Source: a virus. From it: a stretch of 31,529 nucleotides of DNA. Position numbers and translations under genes: made by a program. Positions 24,753 to 31,138 of this stretch are shown here, piece by piece (within the stretch, counting starts at the first letter, position 1; every line of letters starts with the position of its first letter). The notes beneath the pieces are model-generated. The model saw nothing but the letters and a program-made list of their open reading frames with translations. It was not told the origin of the DNA and ran no database searches. The stretch is from the IMG/VR virus record IMGVR_UViG_3300023109_003756, positions 1-31,529 of that record, one strand, 5' to 3'.

Positions 24753-25651
24753 TTTAAATATTTATTTTTCATATGGGTTTTTATTTCATTGAAAACATCA
24801 TCGTTCCATAGAAATTCTGGTTGAAATTTATTAAATACATCTTGATCAGACCAGCCGGCGCTTTTGAAATTATCTGGGCGACTATGCTCTCCGATTTCGC
24901 CTATATATTCAAAGTTGTTTGTGAAAGTAGATATTTTGATCATACCTCTTGCTGCAAAAGCTGCAGATGTACAAGAATCCTGGCTTGATACTATTTTATT
25001 AGGGTCAGCTCCGATTGATGACATTAAGTTTAAGATTTCTCCATGCGGTCTAAATCTATATTCTTGAGGAAGTAAATTCCAGTAAGCTTCAAGTACGTCA
25101 TATATCCTTTCATAAGAAGATTTTCTCATGGCATATGCCCATAGATGATCCATTAATATTATCTTATCTTTGTTGTTTTCTTGTTCTTGCAATGAAACTT
25201 TATTATCTTGCTCTCCTGTATAATCGATATATGAATATCTGTGAGTTTTTTTTGATCTATGATGCTCTCCAAAACAATTAATCATTGCAATTCTTTCATC
25301 ATCTCTAAATTTATCTATTAAAAAATCAAGTTGTTGTATATAGTGAGGTTGAAGAATGGAGTCATCCTCTATTAAAATTAGGAAATCATTATCTTGAAAA
25401 ACTAATTCCCTTGCATATTTCATAATTTTTGCAACTCCTTGATTGGATTTTGCTATAACCGTTTGGCTATGAGGTATTTTTTCTTTGCATAGATTAAATG
25501 ATTTCTGTACTAATTCTACATCCTCTTGAAACCTTGGCCCATCAATTACGCAGTAGACTTTTCTATCCCAACATTGGGTGGAGATGGAGTCTAATACTCT
25601 CTCGAGATAATGAGGTCTATTGTATGCTGTTAGTACTACTGGTGTTTTCAT
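24749..25651 (-). CDS. GT-A glycosyltransferase (GT2/GT13-like)
   Basis: A 300-residue transferase. The N-terminus TPVVLTAYNRPHYLERVLDSI is the classic GT-A nucleotide-binding start. LILIEDDSILQPHY contains the E-D-D metal motif typical of GT13/GNT-I-like and some GT2 enzymes, and MDHLWAYAMRKSSYERI is the region that follows in that group. The C-terminus (FQPEFLWNDDVFNEIK) is helical. It overlaps the upstream gene by 35 nt and the downstream gene by 4 nt. GT13 enzymes add GlcNAc to mannose in eukaryotes; I do not claim that specificity here. Confidence 0.68.
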   Translation of the reverse strand: MKTPVVLTAYNRPHYLERVLDSISTQCWDRKVYCVIDGPRFQEDVELVQKSFNLCKEKIPHSQTVIAKSNQGVAKIMKYARELVFQDNDFLILIEDDSILQPHYIQQLDFLIDKFRDDERIAMINCFGEHHRSKKTHRYSYIDYTGEQDNKVSLQEQENNKDKIILMDHLWAYAMRKSSYERIYDVLEAYWNLLPQEYRFRPHGEILNLMSSIGADPNKIVSSQDSCTSAAFAARGMIKISTFTNNFEYIGEIGEHSRPDNFKSAGWSDQDVFNKFQPEFLWNDDVFNEIKTHMKNKYLK

Positions 25652-26438
25652 TATAGATAATAGAGGTATGTCCTTGGTTTCTCCACTTTTTTCCGTCTTT
25701 GCATAAAATTGTATTTATGTTTCCGAAAGAATTTGTTCCTGTTAATTGCTTGTATTTGCAGTTTTGTAAGTTAAGACAAATCGTCATAACTGATTCTGGA
25801 ACCTTGATCATGTATTCAGGGTATCCATTTTCCCACATCATATTAATCGCTTGTCTTATAAAAGAAAGGCAGTCAAAATATTTATTCATTTGATCAGGAT
25901 GTCCGATTGCAAACTGATCGTTGATTTGATTTGGTAAAGATTGTTTTTCGTATACAAAGCTAAAACTAAATTCTTTTTTTAATTCTTCTTCATGGTTATA
26001 AATATTATCACTTTCAAATAAAGGTAATCTTATTATTTTATTTTTTATACAATCTTTAATTTCATGTATTTTAATTTGCTCTAATACTTGTATGTCAGGT
26101 CTTAATCTAATGATTAAATCATAATTAAGTTTTTTGTAAGTGATATAGTTGTAATGCATTGTATGGCAAGCTTTTAATCCTGCAAGCATAGGAATTAATC
26201 CTGAATTTGGCTGGCAATCCAATTCCTTTGTTGATCCCATTAGTTTCATTACTTGATTAAAATTTAAAATATGTTGCTTAATTGGCCTGTAGTATTGAGA
26301 GAAATTCTCAAAGTCTTGATCATCCCACGTTGTTGAGAAGATATCTGGCTTAAGCGGGTATATGATATTTTTTGTTATGGACTCTGCGCAATGCTCCCAG
26401 TCACCTAATTTTCCGCAAAAAAGTAATGCCGTTTTCAT
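25617..26438 (-). CDS. Probable glycosyltransferase of polysaccharide-locus type
   Basis: A 273-residue protein. It begins KTALLFCGKLGDWEHCAESI and PDIFSTTWDD, and has LNYDLIIRLRPDIQV in the middle. The last segment (Y/D..IR.RPD) occupies the place of the donor-binding R.D motif in WavE-like and related surface-sugar transferases. NQINDQFAIGHPDQMNKYFDC is also typical of that group. No membrane segment is visible. It starts at an ATG overlapping the stop of the GT9-like gene by 4 nt (ATGA). The assignment is by pattern only. Confidence 0.5.
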   Translation of the reverse strand: MKTALLFCGKLGDWEHCAESITKNIIYPLKPDIFSTTWDDQDFENFSQYYRPIKQHILNFNQVMKLMGSTKELDCQPNSGLIPMLAGLKACHTMHYNYITYKKLNYDLIIRLRPDIQVLEQIKIHEIKDCIKNKIIRLPLFESDNIYNHEEELKKEFSFSFVYEKQSLPNQINDQFAIGHPDQMNKYFDCLSFIRQAINMMWENGYPEYMIKVPESVMTICLNLQNCKYKQLTGTNSFGNINTILCKDGKKWRNQGHTSIIYNENTSSTNSIQ

Positions 26439-27376
26439 TCTGTGATATATTCGGTAATATCTCTCTGTGCTACAAGTTTTTCAATATTGTCTAATAAGTG
26501 TGGGTACAATCTATAGGCAGGATTCCTTAAGCAGTTCTTGAGCATTGTTCCTGCGCTACTGACATCATAATGTAATGGTAGTACGAATCTATCATTTAAT
26601 AGCCACCTGATTAAATATGAATACTGAACAACTCCATATTGACTGCAATATTTAGAGAAAGTGAAAACAGGTTTTCCGTAATGATATGGAATGTATCTAA
26701 TCCCTGAATCTATAGCTAACATGGCCGTGCATTTAGATGCTATATCAAAAATGTCCGCAATTGACTCATTTACAAAATGAAGTTTATCGTTTCCTTCCTT
26801 CATTAATTTATGGTACTTATGTTCAGACTCATTGTTGTACAGGACTATAACCTCAAACTCTTGGGTTATGTTTTTTAACAATTTCGAGATATACCAATCT
26901 TCCATATTTGAATCTGAATTATCCCTTGCATAAAGATGTGCCAAAATGAATTTTTCAGGTAGAACGGAGGAGGAACGGAATTTTTCTCCTTTCGTTTCTG
27001 GTGTTGGGAATATCTGAAAATGCTTAAACCAGTCAAAATCATAATTCATCCAGTCTAGTGAGTCGATATGAAGATCATAAAATTTATCATATGCGCCCTG
27101 CATTAACTTTAGGTCTCCATTTGGCACATTTTTAATTGAACCTCTATAATCTTCTTCTGGGAAATTTGAAGATTTGATTCTAAATTTTTTATGCTTCTTT
27201 TTTTCTATAACGAAAATATCATTAAAATAAGATGGCCACATTAATTTGAGAGTGTCTGACTGAAATGTGTTACCTTCTGTATCTGACCATAGGTCTATTT
27301 TACAACCCGGCCACTGCTCCCTGATTGCAGGGATGAATCGATTAGCTAAAAGGTGATCTCCCAGCCCACCTTCCAT
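26435..27376 (-). CDS. GT9/heptosyltransferase-like glycosyltransferase
   Basis: A 313-residue GT-B protein. MEGGLGDHLLANRFIPAIREQWP carries the G.GD turn and first helix, FILAHLYARDNS opens the second lobe, and ASKCTAMLAIDSGIRYIPYHYGKPVFTF is the conserved D-S/T-G....yHyGkP region. It is a better GT9-family match than the 22221-22916 gene. The ATG at 27376 falls inside what should be the first strand: the eight in-frame codons before it (VIKISVRM) look like normal GT9 sequence and are bounded by TAG. The true start may therefore be a rare ATA or ATT codon coupled to the preceding stop, or the strand may be shortened. It is the first enzyme gene of the operon after the regulator. Confidence 0.68.
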   Translation of the reverse strand: MEGGLGDHLLANRFIPAIREQWPGCKIDLWSDTEGNTFQSDTLKLMWPSYFNDIFVIEKKKHKKFRIKSSNFPEEDYRGSIKNVPNGDLKLMQGAYDKFYDLHIDSLDWMNYDFDWFKHFQIFPTPETKGEKFRSSSVLPEKFILAHLYARDNSDSNMEDWYISKLLKNITQEFEVIVLYNNESEHKYHKLMKEGNDKLHFVNESIADIFDIASKCTAMLAIDSGIRYIPYHYGKPVFTFSKYCSQYGVVQYSYLIRWLLNDRFVLPLHYDVSSAGTMLKNCLRNPAYRLYPHLLDNIEKLVAQRDITEYITE

Positions 27377-27390
27377 TCTTACTGAAATTT

Positions 27391-27705
27391 TTATGACCTA
27401 ACCCCCCGTACTAACATGTTCTCTTGATCAACAACAAGCGTTGTTAATTGTGTCAGTGTTTTATTGGACGTCTTCTTTCTCTTGATATGCTTGGCTTGAG
27501 ACAACCTTCCTAGGCTCGCAGAGATTTTACCGTAAGACATTCCTCCTAAATCCTTTCCTATTCTGTTATTCGAAAAGAAAATAGGTTTTCCGTGAGAAGC
27601 TTTGGATACGAGATAGTTGTAAACTACAAGATCATTGCCAATTAATTTTCCGTTAATTATGTCTTGCTGGATTGCAAGAGGTATCTGTGTGAATTTTTTC
27701 ATCAT
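27391..27705 (-). CDS. Winged-helix DNA-binding protein, first gene of the glycan operon
   Basis: Small basic protein, 104 residues from Met at 27705. FTQIPLAI......LVVYNYLVSKASHGKPIFFSNNRIGKDLGGMSYGKISASLGRLSQAKHIKRKKTS has the alternating helices of a winged helix-turn-helix with a recognition helix around YGKISASLGRL and a basic wing. This shape occurs in phage regulators and replication initiators. The longer frame to ATG 27720 is unlikely because that codon lies inside the promoter spacer. The promoter places the transcript start at 27705, so the start codon would be at the mRNA 5' end. Being the first gene of the operon and next to two paired inverted repeats, it may autoregulate the operon; this is inference. 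Confidence 0.6.
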   Translation of the reverse strand: MMKKFTQIPLAIQQDIINGKLIGNDLVVYNYLVSKASHGKPIFFSNNRIGKDLGGMSYGKISASLGRLSQAKHIKRKKTSNKTLTQLTTLVVDQENMLVRGVRS

Positions 27706-27710
27706 TAACG

Positions 27711-27739
27711 ATAATATCATTAACTTTCAAAATAGTCAA
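27711..27739 (-). promoter_or_regulatory. Sigma-70-type promoter for the - strand glycan operon
   Basis: On the - strand, TTGACT (27739-27734), a 17-bp spacer and TATTAT (27716-27711). Each hexamer has one mismatch to consensus. The expected start is about 7 nt downstream, near 27704, and ATG occupies 27705-27703, so the mRNA is predicted to be leaderless. Confidence 0.65.
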
Positions 27740-27743
27740 GTAG

Positions 27744-27761
27744 AATTCAAAAAATTGAATT
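27744..27761. promoter_or_regulatory. Inverted repeat, candidate operator 1
   Basis: AATTCAA-AAAA-TTGAATT, a perfect 7-bp inverted repeat with a 4-bp spacer, lying five bases upstream of the - strand -35. Its core CAA-N4-TTG is shared with the repeat at 27769-27782. It is suited to a dimeric regulator. Confidence 0.45.
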
Positions 27762-27768
27762 AGCGACA

Positions 27769-27782
27769 TACAAATAATTGTA
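27769..27782. promoter_or_regulatory. Inverted repeat, candidate operator 2
   Basis: TACAA-ATAA-TTGTA, a perfect 5-bp inverted repeat with a 4-bp spacer. It has the same CAA-N4-TTG core and spacing as operator 1, and the centres are 23 bp apart, about two helical turns. Confidence 0.4.
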
Positions 27783-27828
27783 CGATGTTAATAATATAGG
27801 TATACATTGAATAATTAATTTTATTATA

Positions 27829-27836
27829 TATAAATA
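27829..27836 (+). promoter_or_regulatory. TATAAATA, T4-late-like -10 element
   Basis: Exact match to the T4 late promoter octamer in the divergent control region, upstream of the + strand operon that encodes a phage sigma factor. In AT-rich DNA this may be chance; position is the only support. Confidence 0.25.
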
Positions 27837-27842
27837 TAAGAA

Positions 27843-27871
27843 TTGACAAATTGATGAAATGATGGTATAGT
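27843..27871 (+). promoter_or_regulatory. Strong sigma-70-type promoter for the early + strand operon
   Basis: TTGACA (27843-27848), a 17-bp spacer and TATAGT (27866-27871): a perfect -35, optimal spacing and one -10 mismatch. The start codon ATG is at 27878, six bases after the -10, which is where transcription should begin, so a leaderless mRNA is predicted. Confidence 0.75.
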
Positions 27872-27877
27872 AGTTGA

Positions 27878-28174
27878 ATGAAATTTATAGATCTAAGTGA
27901 AATAAAGTGCTTTATAATAAAGTGTTCTGACTGGTCGGTAATCATAGAGGCTGAGAATGAGACCGAAGCGTGTACCGAGGCTCTAGGTAAAATGCTAGAG
28001 AAATACAATAAGAACCTGAAGTTATCTTCTGTAATGATATCTCAAGAATTAAGAGCAGATGTTATGGATGAAGACTATGACGAACTAGTATCATATCACT
28101 CCGTATCTAGGATGCTGGCAAACGCAGGTATGCATGACCTATCTGCAAATATCAAATATGTATTTGGATCCTAA
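27878..28174 (+). CDS. Conserved small phage protein of unknown function
   Basis: A 98-residue acidic soluble protein and the first gene of the early operon. The N-terminal half (KFIDLSEIKCFIIKCSDWSVIIEAENETEACTEAL.KMLEKY) reads as a beta strand, a short acidic turn and a helix, a pattern I associate with small conserved proteins of aquatic phages whose role is unknown. There are no zinc-binding, nucleotide or membrane motifs. Its start codon is predicted to be at the very 5' end of the transcript. The next gene begins one base after its stop (TAA-A-ATG). Confidence 0.65.
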   Translation: MKFIDLSEIKCFIIKCSDWSVIIEAENETEACTEALGKMLEKYNKNLKLSSVMISQELRADVMDEDYDELVSYHSVSRMLANAGMHDLSANIKYVFGS

Positions 28175-28175
28175 A

Positions 28176-28724
28176 ATGAAAGTAATAGGTATTAGTGGGT
28201 TAGCTAGATGCGGTAAAGATAGTTTCTATCAGATATCAAAATCTATTCTAGAAGAAAAAGGAATACAATCAACAAGGTTTGCGTTCGCAGATTGCCTTAA
28301 GGAAGAGTGCGATCAAATATTGAAAGAAAACATAGGTATTTCTGCGTTCACGGAAAACTCTGAAGAAAAAAAGATAATAAGACCATTACTTGTTACTTAC
28401 GGAACTCATATAAGACGCAAGTTAAACGAGAACTGCTGGATAGAGAAGATAGAAGAAAGCGTTTTAAGTAAAGTTTCAGAAGGAAATGTAACCTTTATTA
28501 CTGATGTCAGGTTCGAAAATGAGATAGATTGGGTTCATTCTTTAAACGGGAAATCAGTGCATATTACGAGAGAAGGAATAATCCCGCCGAATAAAGATGA
28601 AGCTAAGAATAACCCTATCTTGAAAAATAAATCAACACAATTAGTTGATTGGCCTAATTTTGATTCAATAAAAGAATCAGATGTATCGAATATCGTTAAT
28701 AAAGTATTACAATCAATTTTATGA
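28176..28724 (+). CDS. Deoxynucleoside monophosphate kinase (T4 gp1-like)
   Basis: Predicted dNMP kinase that phosphorylates dNMPs, including modified ones in some phages, toward dNTPs for replication. KVIGISGLARCGKDSFYQI holds the P-loop (G..RCGKDS). YGTHIRRKLNENCWIEKI is the LID/NMP-binding region, and FITDVRFENEIDWV is the D-R-F-x-N-E signature of the phage dNMP kinase family. I use ATG 28176 because the frame to 28134 overlaps the previous gene by 41 nt, while 28176 begins one base after its stop and just before the first strand. The next gene overlaps by ATGA. Length 182 aa is a little below T4 gp1 (241 aa). Confidence 0.82.
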   Translation: MKVIGISGLARCGKDSFYQISKSILEEKGIQSTRFAFADCLKEECDQILKENIGISAFTENSEEKKIIRPLLVTYGTHIRRKLNENCWIEKIEESVLSKVSEGNVTFITDVRFENEIDWVHSLNGKSVHITREGIIPPNKDEAKNNPILKNKSTQLVDWPNFDSIKESDVSNIVNKVLQSIL

Positions 28725-29317
28725 ACCAAGACACTACAGATTTAACGCTTGTAGAAAACCTACAAAAAGATCAAGACGTAGAGGATAGTTTAAAAGAACT
28801 AGTCGAAAGACATAGCGGAATTTACCTAGATATGGTAAACTCTTATGCTAGCCCAAATAATCCATATATCGACTACAATGAATTAATAAAAGACAAAGAA
28901 TATAAAATATACCACACAGCAATCAAGTTTGACAAAACAAAAGGCGCAAAATTTAGCACGTACTTAGGTAATGAAACTAAATGGATGTGCCTTAATATCT
29001 ACAATAGAAACAAGAGAAGACCTGTATGGCATAGTGAGTATATAGAAAATATGAGCAAGGATAATGAGCTAGAATGTGACACAATCGCAGAAAGCATCAA
29101 GCAAGATCTCTTCAATAAAATATTAAACGTAATAGAAGATCATCCCGACAAAAGAGTTGAAAAAATATTTAAAATGAGATACATTGAAGGAAATAAAAAT
29201 AAAGTTATGTCATGGAAAAAAATAGGAGATAAAATGAACTTAAGCATACAAGGATGCATAAACATCCATAACTCAGCAGTAGAATCATTCAAGGAAACTT
29301 TATCAGAAGAATTATGA
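28721..29317 (+). CDS. Phage sigma-70-family sigma factor (gp55-like)
   Basis: Predicted RNA polymerase sigma factor that redirects host polymerase to phage promoters. Residues about 65-95 (YHTAIKFDKTKGAKFSTYLGNETKWMCLNIYNRNKR) match region 2: F....G..FSTY and a helix with W and basic residues for -10 recognition. Residues about 140-195 (RVEKIFKMRYIEG..MSWKKIGDKMNLSIQGCINIHNSAVE) match region 4, a helix-turn-helix. Region 3 is missing and the protein is short (198 aa), as in T4 gp55, the late-transcription sigma that reads TATAAATA. Its start overlaps the kinase stop by ATGA. Which promoters it serves is inference. Confidence 0.75.
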   Translation: MNQDTTDLTLVENLQKDQDVEDSLKELVERHSGIYLDMVNSYASPNNPYIDYNELIKDKEYKIYHTAIKFDKTKGAKFSTYLGNETKWMCLNIYNRNKRRPVWHSEYIENMSKDNELECDTIAESIKQDLFNKILNVIEDHPDKRVEKIFKMRYIEGNKNKVMSWKKIGDKMNLSIQGCINIHNSAVESFKETLSEEL

Positions 29318-29697
29318 ACAAATATATAGGATTAGGGAATTTAACAAAAGACCCGCTTTTTAAGAAAATAAGCAATGATAAAAATGTATGCGAATTTTCG
29401 ATAGCCATTAATAACAAAGCAAATAATTCAGTATTCTATATTGATATTGAAACTTGGGGTAATGTAGCAGAAAACTGTAAAAGATTTCTTTCTAAAGGTA
29501 GAAAAGTATTAGTCGAAGGAAGATTAATGACTAATAGCTGGCAAAGCAAAACGGGTGAAAGTAGAAGTAAAATATTCTGTAGGGCGGACTTCGTAAGCTT
29601 TCTAGATAAAACAGAGCCATTATCTCAAGAAAAAGTTGCAGAACAGAAAGCTAGAGAGATAATAGAGGAAGACGAATTCGCAGATATTCCATTTTAA
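29314..29697 (+). CDS. ssb: Single-stranded DNA-binding protein
   Basis: Bacterial-type SSB with one OB fold. NKYIGLGNLTKDPLFKKI is the family opening, followed by FSIAINNK, YIDIETWGNVAENCKRFLSKGRKVLVEGRLMTNSWQSKTGE, the typical W and G..V.VEG.L...W segments. The tail is acidic and ends EEDEFADIPF, the tip that binds partner proteins. At 127 aa it is slightly shorter than host SSBs. It overlaps the sigma gene by ATGA and is probably used in phage replication and repair. Confidence 0.92.
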   Translation: MNKYIGLGNLTKDPLFKKISNDKNVCEFSIAINNKANNSVFYIDIETWGNVAENCKRFLSKGRKVLVEGRLMTNSWQSKTGESRSKIFCRADFVSFLDKTEPLSQEKVAEQKAREIIEEDEFADIPF

Positions 29698-29698
29698 T

Positions 29699-30754
29699 AT
29701 GAAAAATTTAATATACAAAGGCCCACTTAACTCACTTTCTTTCGGGAATGTTTCTATAAACCTACTCAAAGAAATGTTTCAAAAAAATATGAATGTCGCA
29801 ATTTTCCCTCAAGGAAAAGTAGACGTCAGTTCTTTCACCATCTCAAACAGAGACTTTAAGGAGTGGATTGAGGACGGAGTGAATGATCGATATGCTAAAA
29901 TCAAAAATACAGATACAACCCTTCAAATGTGGCATTTAAATGGCTCAGAAAATAGAATTTCATCTAAACAGATATTATATACATTTTATGAACTAGATTC
30001 TCCTACAAGTGCAGAAAAATCTTTAGCCGAATTTCAGGATAAAACAGTATTTAGTTCCTCCCAATCCCAGTCTCTTTTTGAAGGATCTTATTTTGCTCCT
30101 TTAGGTTTTGATGATTTTTTTCATAAGACGGGAAAAACTTACTTGCAAAATAAAATTCATTTTGGAATAATGGGGAAATTCGAAAAAAGAAAACATACCG
30201 AAAAAATAATAAAAGCATGGATAAAGAAGTATGGCAATAATTATGACTACCAACTTACTTGCTGTATAACAAATCCCTTTTTTAAAAAAGAACAAATGGA
30301 GTCTATGATTAAAAATATCCTAGGCGGAGAGAGATATGGGAATATTAATTTCCTTCCTTTTTTACCTAAAAACTCACAGGTAAATGATTATTTAAACTCA
30401 ATTGATATTGATCTGGGTGGCATGAGTGGAGCAGAAGGATGGAATTTACCCGCTTTCAATGCAACCTGCCTTGGTAAATGGAGTATAGTTCTAAACGGAA
30501 GTTCTCACAAGGATTGGGCTAACTCAGAAAATTCAATATTAGTTGAACCAAGCGGCAAAGAACCCGCTTACGATAATATCTTTTTCCATGAAGGTGGCGA
30601 TTTCAATCAAGGAAACATATATACTTTTGATGATGATGAATTTATATCTGCAATGGAATTAGCTGAAACAAAATGTAATATAAATAATATAAAAGGTGAA
30701 AAGCTTAAAGAAAAATTTACTTATAAAAATACTTTAGAAAAGATTTTAGAATAA
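29699..30754 (+). CDS. GT4-type glycosyltransferase in the early operon
   Basis: A 351-residue GT-B transferase. LSFGNVSINLLKEMF near the N-terminus is the acceptor-side helix start. KIHFGIMGKFEKRKHTEKIIKAW is the GT4 second-lobe opening, followed by LPFLPKNSQVNDYLNSIDIDLGGMSGAEGWNLPAFNATCLGK, the E-x7-E-like nucleotide-sugar region (G..EGWNLP). It is separated from the glycan operon and co-transcribed with sigma, SSB and dNMP kinase, so it might modify DNA, a host protein or an early-acting surface. No DNA-specific motif is visible to choose between these. It begins one base after the SSB stop (TAA-T-ATG), without a Shine-Dalgarno site, and its stop overlaps the next ATG by one base (TAATG). 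Confidence 0.68.
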   Translation: MKNLIYKGPLNSLSFGNVSINLLKEMFQKNMNVAIFPQGKVDVSSFTISNRDFKEWIEDGVNDRYAKIKNTDTTLQMWHLNGSENRISSKQILYTFYELDSPTSAEKSLAEFQDKTVFSSSQSQSLFEGSYFAPLGFDDFFHKTGKTYLQNKIHFGIMGKFEKRKHTEKIIKAWIKKYGNNYDYQLTCCITNPFFKKEQMESMIKNILGGERYGNINFLPFLPKNSQVNDYLNSIDIDLGGMSGAEGWNLPAFNATCLGKWSIVLNGSSHKDWANSENSILVEPSGKEPAYDNIFFHEGGDFNQGNIYTFDDDEFISAMELAETKCNINNIKGEKLKEKFTYKNTLEKILE

Positions 30755-31098
30755 TGCCTCTCTATACTTACGAACATCCAGAAACAGAAGAAACCATAGA
30801 CGTCATTCAAGGAATGAATGATGAACATATATACATTGATAAAGATGGAGTTCACTGGAAGAGAGTATTTTATATCCCTGAAGCTAATATAGATTCGCAA
30901 ATAGACCCTTTTAGTAATCAATCATTTAAGGAAAAAACCTCCAATCAAAAAGGAACCTACGGAGACATGATAGATCAAAGTAGGGAAATGAGCCAGAGAA
31001 GAAAAGATAAATTAGGTTACGATCCAGTTCAGCAAAAATATTTTAAAGAATATAGCGATAAAAGAAACGGCATAAAGCACCATTTGGATAGAGGTTAA
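30754..31098 (+). CDS. FmdB-like small phage protein lacking the zinc cysteines
   Basis: A 114-residue protein. MPLYTYEHPETEETIDVIQGMND has the opening of FmdB-type phage proteins (MP.Y.Y...ETGE...V..), but the Cys-x2-Cys knuckles are absent, as in several T4-like phage homologues. The middle, HIYIDKDGVHWKRVFYIPEANIDS, is the usual continuation. The C-terminal half (QSREMSQRRKDKLGYDPVQQKYFKEY) is a charged helix. Function is unknown. It is the last complete gene of the + operon, and its ATG overlaps the upstream stop by one base. Confidence 0.55.
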   Translation: MPLYTYEHPETEETIDVIQGMNDEHIYIDKDGVHWKRVFYIPEANIDSQIDPFSNQSFKEKTSNQKGTYGDMIDQSREMSQRRKDKLGYDPVQQKYFKEYSDKRNGIKHHLDRG

Positions 31099-31111
31099 AA
31101 AAAAGGTGTAA

Positions 31112-31138
31112 TATACTCCTGTATGGCTAATCCAGGAG
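31112..31138 (+). promoter_or_regulatory. Promoter-like -10 and hairpin around a start codon
   Basis: TATACT (31112-31117) resembles a -10 element and lies five bases before ATG 31123; no good -35 is visible. CTCCTG (31116-31121) and CAGGAG (31133-31138) form a 6-bp inverted repeat whose 11-nt loop contains the ATG. It may be a start-site hairpin or a leaderless promoter, or the pairing may be chance. Confidence 0.35.

Noticed and set aside
27703-27720. ATG at 27720 as start of the winged-helix protein
   Set aside because: It falls in the spacer of the predicted promoter, whose transcript would start at about 27704-27705.
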